DNA from: Coptis chinensis
Taxonomy: Eukaryota; Streptophyta; Magnoliopsida; Ranunculales; Ranunculaceae
Direction of reading: 5' to 3'
DNA length: 64,000 bases
NCBI GenBank assembly: GCA_015680905.1
Contig: CM027380.1
Coordinates: 55,569,001-55,633,000, forward strand
Shown: piece by piece, positions 22,942 through 34,004 of the stretch
How positions within the stretch are numbered: position 1 is the first letter of the stretch
Layout: each line of letters starts with the position of its first letter
Position numbers and translations under genes: made by a program
Notes under the pieces: model-generated
Databases searched by the model: none
What the model saw: the letters and a program-made list of their open reading frames with translations, nothing else
Told to the model about the DNA's origin: nothing

Positions 22942-23252
22942 ACTTGGCTCTTAAAAGGGCCTTAAATAAGTACCAAATCTAAAACAACCCACAACTTCAC
23001 CTACAAAATGATTTAAAACCTAATCTTTTGTGCATATGATATACTAACCACAAAGAACATCCTTACAAAAATTCAACTTGTTTGATATCCTTTAACTTAG
23101 ATAAAAATTGTTGTCCACTTTTGAAAAGATATATAACGATCCAGAAATGTCTAGTTTTTGCAATTATCTTTTGCCAATGTTAAAAATTGTCAAAAAAGTT
23201 GAATTTTTGTAGAGATATTATTTGTGGTTAGTAGATCATATACACAAAATGG
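22940..23252. mobile_element. Foldback MITE, copy 2, diverged
   Basis: It shares the arm text (AACTTCACCTACAAAATGA, TAAAAATTGTTGTC, TTTTGCCAATGTTA) with copies at 16842 and 25249 but is more diverged and lacks the right end. It begins directly at the end of the AT microsatellite. Confidence 0.6.
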
Positions 23253-23851
23253 GTATCTTTGCATGCACCCTGTCAAATCCTACCCATATTGAATATTCAT
23301 GCCTTAAAAAATATACGAAGGAGTGATTGACAATGGTGCAACCAAAAGTAGTAACCAGTCGACATGACAGTTCAATTTCAGTCAGAAATATGTCCTAAAC
23401 CTAGTCACTAAATCACTTATAGAGTACCAATATTAGAAAATTAAGTTTGACCCTGAATAATTAAGGGAAGGTCTGTTTCAAATGTTCAAATACTGCAAAG
23501 ACCATATGCTATGAACCAAGGTGGCCTTCAAAGGTTTTGGGAACTAGACAACACACAAAGGTGACTACAATTAAACTCCAAGTTTCGAAGAACCTACTGT
23601 ATTTAGATGGAATTAACCCAAGAATATCCAAATAATGTAAAAGCCATGCCAATCATGTGGATCACTAGACTATTTAATCCATCTCAAACTTTTAGGCCGG
23701 ACATACTTTCCATAAGGAAGATCTGCCTAATTCTTGTTAACATTTTTCCAATGATAAGAAAGTTCTCATTACTAAGTCAAGCCAGTGCTACCACATATCA
23801 AGAAAAAACATTAAAAGTGAATTGAATTCTACTACCATAAAGTAGTTTCAA
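23253..23851. other. Unassigned DNA
   Basis: No recognisable feature. Confidence 0.45.
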
Positions 23852-23860
23852 TTTTTTTAA

Positions 23861-24247
23861 CAAAAAATGACTAAAAAGGGCATCGAACTTTACAAGTTTT
23901 GACAATATGGGAACTAAACTTTTTTTTTCGGTCAATTTGGGGACCAAACTTTTTAATTTTTGCAATGTGGGGACTAGTTACACATGTAGTCTAAATTTCT
24001 CACACGCTGTTTCATAATTCACAAGTTACATACATTGTTATACACCATGCTAACATTCTACAACCTCATGACCATGGAAATTAATTCGAATTGTGAAATA
24101 CCGTGTGAGAAATTTAGATGTCATATTACACATGTCCCCACATTGCAAAAATTAAAAAGTTTGGTTCCCAAATTGACCGAAAAAAAATATTTAGTCCCCA
24201 TATTGTCAAAACTTGTAAAGTTCAATACCTTTTTTAATCGTTTTTTG
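23861..24247. mobile_element. MULE-type MITE with 9-bp target duplication
   Basis: The 387-bp unit has long inverted repeats. The left end CAAAAAATGACTAAAAAGG and the complement of the right end CAAAAAACGATTAAAAAAGG continue for about 170 bp in each arm (for example ACTTTACAAGTTTTGACAAT). TTTTTTTAA is duplicated on both sides (23852-23860 and 24248-24256). A 9-bp duplication with long terminal inverted repeats is characteristic of Mutator-like elements. No coding capacity. The T-rich duplication could be partly coincidental. Confidence 0.7.
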
Positions 24248-24263
24248 TTTTTTTAACAAAACC

Positions 24264-25214
24264 GAGTAAAAGCACTGACCTTTCCAAAAGAAAATTTGAT
24301 GTGTAACCCCCTTCCCTCTGCAGAACATATAATTTGGCTCAAGAAAAACAACATTGCAACCTCAAATACCAACAAACATGAAAATGACTACTTACACGGA
24401 ATCCAAAAATAAAATACAAACAAAACAATAACGAAAGTGCTAAAGTAAAAGAAACCCACAATAATTTCAAGCAATAAGTTGGTTCATTTGGAAATCCTAT
24501 TATGTTCTGAGATCTCGAATCTGTGCCTAAGAATTAAAAAACTAAAGTTAGGAAACCATAAAATTGATACCAATTACAAAGTGCAAGAAACTAGGAACTG
24601 CAAGAAAACAATTGTTTCAAAAAAGAAAATAAGTTTGTTACTTAGCACAGTATATAAGCAACACTAGTGTCGACACGAACAAATATAAGCTGCTAAAAAT
24701 AGGCATAGATACTAGTGTCGAATGTCGATACAGACAAATACATGCTAAAGAATTCAGACATGGACATTGATGTTGACACGTAAATAGGCATATATATTGG
24801 ACACTAGTGTCGAACAATAGAACTGGCATATATATATATATATATACATGAACACTTTTTTATAAGAAGAATTTTAAAAATCACACTTACAGTTTCATTA
24901 GTTTCTTATTCTTTTTGTTTCCTTAATCAACCTTAGCTAGCTTCATGTGATAAATGAAACACTTGGGAACAATAAACAAATATTTTTGAAGTATGGATCG
25001 TGTGTACATATAGTGGCAATCAAACCAATAAGAAATACACGTACACAAGCAGAATTTGGAATAAGGTAAAGCTACTTTGACAATGCTATTAAATGAACTT
25101 CACTGAAGAATCAAGATCAAATTCCAGGAAAAAAAAAAGGTTTTACTTCTTCTAAGCGAACTTATACAAATCTAGTGTCTCAGAAAAAAGACAATGTGAT
25201 AAGATAACCAAGTC

Positions 25215-25216
<2 letters not shown>
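24264..25216. other. Unassigned DNA with a short ACTAGTGTCGA repeat
   Basis: Copies of CTAGTGTCGA lie at about 24664, 24712 and 24802, resembling the foldback repeat at 35518 (GACACGAACA). Otherwise nothing is recognised. Confidence 0.4.

Positions 25217-25248
<32 letters not shown>
25217..25248. repeat. (TA)n microsatellite
   Basis: A run of TA repeats directly left of foldback copy 3. Confidence 0.9.
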
Positions 25249-25250
<2 letters not shown>

Positions 25251-25633
25251 TAGATACTTAAGTTAACTTAAAATAAGTACGTACGAAAAACTTCACCTAT
25301 AAAATGAATTCAAACCTAATTTTTTGTGGTTATGAAGCACTCACCATAATGATTATCTTCCCAAAATTTCAACTTATTTGGAAATTTCTAACATAGATAA
25401 AAATTGTTGTCATCTTTAAAAAGAAATCTAACGGTCCAGAAATGTTTAATTTTTGTAATTGTTTTTTGCCAATGTTAGAGGTTTCCAAATGAGTTGAAAT
25501 TTGGTAGAGATGATCTTAATATTGAGTATATCATATCCACAAAAAAATAGATTTAAATTCATTTTGTAGGTGAAGTTTTACTTACGTACTTATTTTAAAG
25601 TTAACTTAAGTAGCTACTTTTAAGAGAAGGACT
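25249..25633. mobile_element. Foldback MITE, copy 3
   Basis: It is nearly identical to copy 1 (16842-17241) through both arms. The first ~15 bases are altered or lost, and it begins directly in a TA tract. The right end AGAGAAGGACT is followed within six bases by the long inverted repeat at 25639. Confidence 0.75.
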
Positions 25634-25638
25634 GTATA

Positions 25639-26089
25639 ACCTAGTTCCTGTTTTTGTGCTCTTTGATCTGATTTAATTGAAGTTTTTTTTTATTGAAAAG
25701 AAACAAGAGTATTTTCCTGTTGTACTAATTCACATTAGAGAAAAGTAGTCATGCATTGCCTTCCCCAAGGCGCGTTAATATAAGAATTGACCTGCTTGGG
25801 TGTAGATTTTCCCTATTGTTTGATTTGGATTATAATGCTTATATTAACGCATTATAATCTACACCAATAAGGAACTATTATATAAGCATTATAATCCAAA
25901 TCAAACAATAGGGAAAATCTACACCCAAGCAGGTCAATTCTTATATTAACGCGCCTTGGGGAAGGCAATGCATGACTACTTTTCTCTAATGTGAATTAGT
26001 ACAACAGGAAAATACTCTTGTTTCTTTTCAATAAAAAAAAAAAACTTCAATTAAATAAGATCAAAGCGCACAGAAATAGGAACTAGGTT
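25639..26089. repeat. Long near-perfect inverted repeat (about 206-bp arms, 35-bp loop)
   Basis: The left arm 25639-25844 and right arm 25880-26089 are reverse complements. They differ only by a few substitutions and T-run slippage near the outer 60 bases and are essentially identical over the inner ~150. The loop is 25845-25879. Outer ends read AACCTAGTTCCT and AGGAACTAGGTT. No target duplication, terminal motif or ORF is evident. The transcript would be a very long hairpin. It could be a recent foldback insertion or a template-switch inverted duplication. Confidence 0.9.
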
Positions 26090-26533
26090 CTTTTGCTATT
26101 GTTCCTATACACCCAGTAAGCAGAGAGAATTGAACTAGTACATACTGACTAATTAAGAAAGAGCTATTGGTGATTAGAAGATATTGGATTAGATATATTC
26201 CAATCTTGGTCGGAGATAAAGCCCAGCATAAAACCCCACTTTAAAAGCCCCAATAATCCAATGACAAAAATTAATTGAAATTGAAAGTTAGGAAAGATAA
26301 ATGGATAAAGAGAGTTTTGTTCGCCAACCTGTTTCTTTGCTCTCTTTCAAAATGCACCCGAGAACGATGCTTCAAGATCAACGTAAGAAGAAGGGAAATA
26401 AAGGTTTGAACTTTGGAAGAGAGAAGAAAGAGGTTTGAAGAACTAGAAAAAGGTGTAATTTTTACCAATCAAATCTTATGTCTCAGCAATGTTGAACAAA
26501 GAACTATAGGTTAAGTATTAATTCAGTAAGTCA

Positions 26534-26589
<56 letters not shown>

Positions 26590-29500
26590 TTTTTTATTTT
26601 TTTTTTATAAATTACCATAAATACTGGGAAAAAAAATGAATAGCTTGAATTGAAATACTAACCACCAAGTGAAAAATTAACCTGTAACTAAAGATGTCAG
26701 AGAGTCTTGAGAAATTAACCAAAATTCGTAAAATTAAAATCAAAGGAGAAATTAGATAGATAAGGTGGTGTTATATTCCTTAAGGGTTCATCAAGATCTA
26801 AATTAAGTGATGGCCATAAAGTTGAAGAAAGTATGAATTGAAGAAACAATACATGGTCGAATGAGTTACTTTATATAGGCACAGGTACAAAAAGACTACG
26901 CTTAATACTAAGGTATTTGTACATGGAATTAATAATGGATACTACTCTATATAAGCACTGTTAAGAATGGTGTCGAGAAAAAAAAATCAAGAATGGCTGA
27001 ACAATCACACCCATGCTTAACTATCCCCCAGGCAACTGATAAATCATTCCATCATTTAAAGAAATAAAAAAAACCCCAGGCAACAGAGCATGAAATTAAA
27101 GAAACCCATAAGCCAAACAACACACACTCAGAAGCAAGCAAGACTATTCTTCAAAGTCTCGCATTACTTCATTCAATAATTCTGATTCAAATTTTGTTCA
27201 TTCAACCATTTACACTAATTATCATAGTACAATCATCAACACAGCCATATTTAGAGCTATGATTAATAAAAACAAACTTGAATCATGCAAAATAAGGGCC
27301 CATGTTCATAATATACAATATCTCAATGTTTAACCCCCAATATGGACCAATCAGCATATCACTGACCCAATCCGGAAAGTTATATCAGTGCCTTCATTAT
27401 ATACTCTGAAGGCTTGAGTATATATACAAAAAAACCTCTTCGTTTCTCCAACAAGAAGAATCTTTGTAATCTGATTTGGCCATTTATTTCAATTTCAGGA
27501 AATTTAACACTTGTTGCTCCCGAAGTGTGTGAGTTTGCTGATCATGTCGCTTCCTTCAGCGTACTTTTCCATTTATAGTCACGCCTACAACATTTGATAA
27601 GAGATGTAAAGGCTTTGTGGTTGGAAGTTTTATTTTTCTTTCTTTCTTTTATTATTATTATTTTTTGAGTTCAGGTAACCATGGCATATTAGCTGCATCT
27701 TGATCACACCTCCTCTTAAAAGGTCGCATATGATACTTATGGAATTATAGTGTACTATGAGGCTCTTTTATTCAAAGATAGGACTTTGCTCTAACAATCC
27801 ACAACTAATATAATTAAATTTTATTTAACAGTGAACACAATTCATTCTCACTATAGATTGGTAATCTATCTGTTGCTATCTCTCAGAACGTACTCTAAGC
27901 TTTTATATATGTTTATTACATTTTTCACCTATTTAGAATCCTGAGTAACTCTATTGTTAGGATTAATGTTTGAGAAAAACTTTTAAGTATATTCAGTTGT
28001 ATATGAAGATTTCCTAATGGAAGATATGTTTGGAGCTTCTATAATGGAATGCTTCGATCAAGAGCGTTCCGGAGCTCTCAGATCAGAAAAAAAATGGTAA
28101 GTTCAACTTCACAAGTTAAATTTGAGTTTGTGGTGAATTTTAAAGAAAATATATTTCATATCTATGTACTGTGAACAAAATGTTTGATCATTTATAAGAT
28201 TTGGCCATTGTTTAATTGGTTGAGAAGTAAAATAGTGATATTTCCTATATTTATTTAATATGCATATATTGTAGGTATTGGCAAGCAAATGACTATATAT
28301 AGGTAGTTTACGTGGATTTATACACTTTCTCTACTAGATTTTCTACATTGCTCCAATGTTGGGTGTAAGTGAGAATTAAAACATGTTACAAAAATCGAAA
28401 AGACGACTTCGTAAGTGTTGTTATGGTTTATGGCTACCTACTTTCTGTATTGATTAGGTCAACAACTTTGTTTCTTATTAGTTAACCAAGTTATAGTCTT
28501 GAACTTGCAGAGCAAATAGCGAGCTACTTGCTAGATGATTGCCATCTGTGCTTGGAGAAGTGGTTAATTGCCATCTTTGTGTTTCAGAGGTACACATTTA
28601 TTCAATGTTGGAGATATATTCTCAGTAATTTCCGGTTCTCTGCGGGTTTGAATATTGATGAGCATATTTTGTTCTAATTAAGGTCTTATAATCTATATAT
28701 GTGCAATTGCGATGTTTTTTCCTTGATCATTTTACTCAGTTGAATTCATCTAGCTATGATCGCTTTGTATACGATTCTTGCAAAAGAAATTAACATGTAT
28801 CTTATTTCATTTTCTTTGTTGTTTAAGTATATGTTTGACACTGAGACAAAAGAGGACTATATAAGCATCCTTAATGAACATTGGAGCTGTAGTGTTTTTG
28901 TTTATTGATATAGTGGGGAATTCATATATTGGGTCTGTCTACACTCTACAAGTTAATTACAAAGATATGTCCTATTAAAAGCTGGAATCACTGTCATTAT
29001 GAAATTCAAATCACATTTAATTATTGCCATATAACCACATAAACTTTACTAAAGTTTGTACTGTAAATTAAATGTGGGCGGTTTCTTTTTGTCAGGTTTG
29101 CTTAGTGTTTCGTTGGTATATAGGTTGTTTACTAATTGAGTTAGCACTTAGTAAATCTGTATTTGAATAAATTTTTTTTCATAAATGATTCAATTATGGA
29201 ATCCATGCCGAAATATCAACTTAAATGTTACAAAATATCAACTTAACAAAACATGGTTGCTTTGATATGATAACCAACGGTTGGGAATTAATCTAAGGGT
29301 GGATAAATCAATGGTTCGCAATGAACCATTAGAAATTAATTTGGATATTAATTATATTATTAATTATGAAATTAAACAATTAAAACATGATGAATAAAAA
29401 TTAGAGAGATTAATTATCATCACAATTTATTAGGCATTAAAATTTTACGTTACCCACTCTATCTCCCTCTCCTTTTCATCTTCTCCATGAATCCATTTTT

Positions 29501-29978
29501 TATCTAAATACAATATCAATCTTGGGAATCCCCTCAGCCATTAGAATTTTGGTGTGGTTCATCTTCTTATAAACCATCAGAAATTTTAGTTTCTTTTCGC
29601 TATACCGAATTTTAGTTTAGTTGATTACCAAAACAAGTTCAAGAAGAAAAGAAGTTCTCATGTTTGCGAAGGCGAGGGACTAAAGGTACAAAGATGGACA
29701 ATGAGTTAATTTTTCTTACAAAGCCCAGGTAACCCAACTTAACCAATTTGGGTTTTTTATTTTCTCGCAGTCATTAAATCACCAACTTGATATCTTATTT
29801 TCTTATTTCTTAACCACTTTTAAGATTTTGTTTATGTAGCATATTTAAATTGACGGTTGCCCATGAGAATCAAGGTTCCAAATGCAAATGCAGCTCATTA
29901 CACCCGTGTCTCTTAAATCGGTAAGTTTCTCATCAAAAGAAAAATTAAATTCAAGTCCTTTGAGAGCAATTATTTATA
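26090..29978. other. Unassigned AT-rich region with a ~50-bp poly(T) tract
   Basis: About 3.9 kb has no recognisable protein, RNA or terminal repeat. A T-run of about 52 bases at 26536-26587 may be the reverse complement of a poly(A) tail of some retroelement, but no coding sequence supports that. The rest looks like degraded intergenic or intron DNA. Confidence 0.5.
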
Positions 29979-30008
29979 CTAGCATTTTGGGCACGCTCTA
30001 TGAGCGTG
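29979..30008 (-). other. Helitron 3' terminus: hairpin plus CTAG
   Basis: A seven-base-pair stem with a three-base loop (29992-30008) precedes CCCAAAATG and CTAG. The next minus-strand base is T. This is the structure that signals the end of rolling-circle transposition in Helitrons. Confidence 0.6.
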
Positions 30009-30144
30009 AAATTGAGAACTGTCCAATGAACCAAACCATAAAAGCAAGCCCACCAAAAGCCCAGTCCATGTGGCAATGTTGATTTTAAAAAAATTGCAAC
30101 TGAATCCTAGTCAAAATAAGCCTAACCAAATTGCAACCGATGCG
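30002..30144. repeat. Subterminal direct repeat, copy 1
   Basis: It starts GAGCGTGAAATTGAG and runs through CATGTGGCAATGTTGATTTT to GCAACCGA. It is repeated at 30373-30520, 371 bp further on, with about 85-90 percent identity by eye. Confidence 0.75.
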
Positions 30145-30372
30145 CTGTTTTTTTCGCACTTATTTTATACTACCTATCCGAAACCAAAATCAATCGGGTT
30201 AATAAAAAAACCCCGATTCCAAAATTCAAATTTGAATCGATCATAAATTTTTTAATTCCCAACCCGATTTGTCGCTCTAGATGTAAAGAGGTCCCACTAA
30301 CCCACTAATTTAGACTAAATATGTTAAATTTGGGGAGATAAAAAAAAATGAAATAATTTCTGAATTTTAAAA

Positions 30373-30520
30373 GAGCGTGAAATTGAGAGTTGTCCAATTA
30401 ACCAAGCCAGGAAAGCAAGCCCAACAAAAGCCCAATCCATGTGGCAAGATTGATTTTAAAAAAATTGCAACCGAAACCTACTTAAATTAAGCCCAACCAA
30501 ATTGCAATCGAAGCCCAGTA
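30373..30520. repeat. Subterminal direct repeat, copy 2
   Basis: It matches 30002-30144 from GAGCGTGAAATTGAG onward, but its outside lacks the other half of the hairpin and the CTAG. It may be an older terminus bypassed in a read-through event. Confidence 0.7.
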
Positions 30521-32008
30521 ATAAAAAGCCCATCAAATTTCAGCCCAACCGCAATTGTTGACCAAGCTAGTGAGAGAGTTGAATATTATATTTACACATT
30601 TAACCTTATCAAATATAATAAATTACAAATAAAAATCAGATGATAGCATTGTAAATAGAAATTATGAGCAAGGGCAAAATTGAAAAGCAAAAAATCCGAT
30701 TGATGGAAATAACACTGTTGCTTGGGGAGTTTTCTTTATAGGTAAAAGATATAGTCCGCGTTGTATACATATCATATTTTGAACCACTATTGCCTATGGA
30801 GTTCTGCCAGAAGAAGAGACTTTGTGTATATGTTAGATTCTTTGACTCATAATTCAGTATTTTGGTATGAAATTAATGATGCGTTGGTAGGACTTCAGCG
30901 TGAACACCCGTATTTCAATTTTGATTATTACATTCTTGAAGGTTGATAATTCATGAAAGATATGCTCATTACGAAGATCCCGGGGAACCATCTTTTCTGA
31001 ACTTGTTTCATTTTATCCGTTATACTTTTCATCACAGACAAAATCGTTTGGTAACTTAATCATTATTTTTTCTTATCTTTTTCGGCATTAATTTTCTCGG
31101 CAAAACAACTAATAAGTTTTTTTTATTTATTTCTTTCGTTTGTTTGTTTGTTTTACAGAATTTCCTAACTCTCCAACAGATAGAATATGAACTCCACCAG
31201 ACTTTCCCTTTTGCTTTTAATATGTTATGTCTCAACCTTGGAAGTTCCAATTTTCTTCAAAGGTTTTGGTCCACAGGTACCATATTTTAGCCTTCTCTTT
31301 TTTTATTTAACTACTTCCAAATATTTTGATAACTATTTACAACTGAGGTAGATTTGTCTATCGGACACGAATGTAGAAAAAAGTGGTTGATGTTGGAGCT
31401 AGCAGGTGTTGATCAAGATACCATTAGATTCAATACGTTGATTGCAAGCCTTTGTAAACATTGGAAAGTGGCAAGAGTGGAATTTTTATCTATCAATAAA
31501 CTGACTGAAAGTCTTAACTCTGCTTCATTTTTTTTTCCCATCCTTCTGTGTTCCAGGACCTGTCAACGAGGAAGCTGATTGGAATGAGTGAACTAAGAGA
31601 TAGACTTTATCACTATGTGTCGTCTAATATTCTAATAACTTCTCCTCAGTAGTCATGCCAGTGAGTCGTCACCATGAATCCAGTGTTAGGCATATGCACC
31701 TTGGACATCCGTCTTTAAATAAAATTTCTTCTAGTTGCCCTTCTGTCTTTACGTTTAATTCTCATTGTGTTGTGTGTTCATTCTAAACAAACTTGTAAAC
31801 CCCTCAGCTTTCTTTGCTTTATTTTTCATCCTTTGTCTTCTTTATCCTCTCTTTGATTTCACTGTCCCCCAAAATAAAATAATGGTTAATACAATGCAAA
31901 AAAAAAAAAGCTTGGAAGTTGGGCTTGGAAGTTGTGCACATACTCATAACAGCAAAAGACAAATTCCTCCTAGGCATCATCAAAGAAAGGAGAAAAACAA
32001 ACTTACTG
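30521..32008. other. Helitron interior without confirmed gene
   Basis: Weak similarities exist on the plus strand (a GDSL-esterase-like and a PPR-like stretch), but neither is strong enough to call. No RNA gene is seen. Confidence 0.4.
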
Positions 32009-32536
<528 letters not shown>

Positions 32537-32814
32537 CTGAAAAGAATTCAAAGTCATTATCACGATTCAGGAGCTCTATCATTATTTATTTTGTTACTGG
32601 TAAAGAAAACAGAGCCAGTAGATGCCATAATCAAGGGGTGGAAAGTTTTGATTACCCAAGAAGAATCTGAAGTCAGACATATTTCAGGAAACAAACAAAC
32701 AATTGTTAAAAAAAAATCCTAAATTCAAAAGATACAAAATTTTCCACTCATGACAGATGCATAGGAAACAGTCAAACAGATATACTCCATGTAAATGACA
32801 TTACCTGTTTATGC

Positions 32815-33206
32815 CCTCTTGTATGTAGGTGTGGTGTAGCAAAAGTAATGAAATTCATGGGTTCCAATCCAGCGATTTTCCTTTTGACTTGTCACCCACA
32901 AACGAAACTCCATTTCCTTGATCAGTTTCCCTCAAGATGTCTAGTTTATATAGCCTACCAATAGCGTACCTTGCTACTAAACCACCCAATGAGTGAGCCA
33001 CAAAGGATATCTTTTGAAGCTTTGGCCTTCGGTTTATGACTGGCATTACCTGCAAAATATACATAAATTCAAAACTATCATATTGTTGCTATGATAAATG
33101 GAAGTATACATGACCAGGGGAAATGTATACCTCTTGGCCAATCTTTCTGCCATTACATCAACACCATCCGAGTAGTAAACATAAATATCTCTAAAATTGT
33201 ATTCAA
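32815..33206 (-). pseudogene. DUF676-type serine esterase (lipase) gene fragment, two exons
   Basis: The minus-strand exon 33049-32815 encodes KISFVAHSLGGLVARYAIGR, with the nucleophile motif AHSLGG of alpha/beta-hydrolases, then MNFITFATPHL. Acceptor GCAG and donor GTAATG are intact. Within it one A is missing before ATCGCTGGATTGG, which shifts the frame. An upstream exon piece (about 33206-33131) encodes DGVDVMAERLA before a GT donor. The family members are predicted plant lipases/esterases related to yeast ROG1. Catalytic Asp and His regions are absent. It lies between eL24 and ABCF fragments, as cargo would. A further exon-like piece may exist near 33842-33886. Confidence 0.82.
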
Positions 33207-34004
33207 ACAAATCTATTAACTTATAAAAAAAGGATTAAACAATTATAATTAACCAATTAAATAAATGACTAAAAACAACCCCTTGAATTATCCAATCCGA
33301 ACAGTAATGCCAACTGTTAGTGAATGGGGTGATAACAGCTTAAACTAAATGATAGGGATCCAAGAAAGTAAATGAAGGAAATTATCGAAAAAAGAATCTC
33401 TGAGTTGAAGAATTTCTTACCGCAATTAAACTCACCAAGTTTCCACTATCAAAATTACAAAGCAATCGTTCTCTACAACCACGATACCAATATGCTGACA
33501 CCGGCCATTCGTTTAGTAAACCATCCAATTTAGTTTCCCACCCAATTGAAGAACACCTTGATTGATAAACTGGAAAAAAAATAAAAAAAATAAAAAATAC
33601 TGAGTTGGAGAGTTTCTTTCCGAAATCAAATTCACTAAGCTCCCATAATCAAATTTACCAAATAGCCGTTATATATAACCCACTTAACGAAACTCTACTT
33701 GTTAAGTAGATTAATTTGATAAAGATAGAGATAGAGATAGAGGCACTTAGATTAATGCCCCGAGTTCACTTAGATATCTTATCGGATAGCCTTGTTGGCT
33801 TACATACATATGTTATACATGAACTCTGTATTCGCAGAATCCACAAATATTAAGTAGGAAGTGATCTTACTCATAGTATGTTGCTTCATCCACAACGATA
33901 TCCCAGCTTGCACCTGCATATTTGTGCATTTCTCAGACGTAAGATAGGAAGATGAATTAGTCTTGAATCCAGTACAGTTGGATATAGTTAATACATGAGC
34001 ACAA

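Noticed and set aside
26536-26587. Poly(T) as evidence of a minus-strand retroposon
   Set aside because: No retroposon coding or target duplication could be linked to it. It may be a simple homopolymer.
30823-30946. GDSL-esterase-like stretch (LQREHPYFNFDYYI)
   Set aside because: About 30 residues of loose similarity without a catalytic block or splice borders.
31354-31578. PPR-like repeat (DTIRFNTLIASLCKHWKVA)
   Set aside because: Only one weak repeat-length match and no tandem neighbours, so not enough to call a PPR fragment, although another captured piece in the Helitron is possible.
33842-33886. Possible additional esterase or ABCF exon
   Set aside because: It has a CAG acceptor-like border, but the encoded residues do not clearly match either family.
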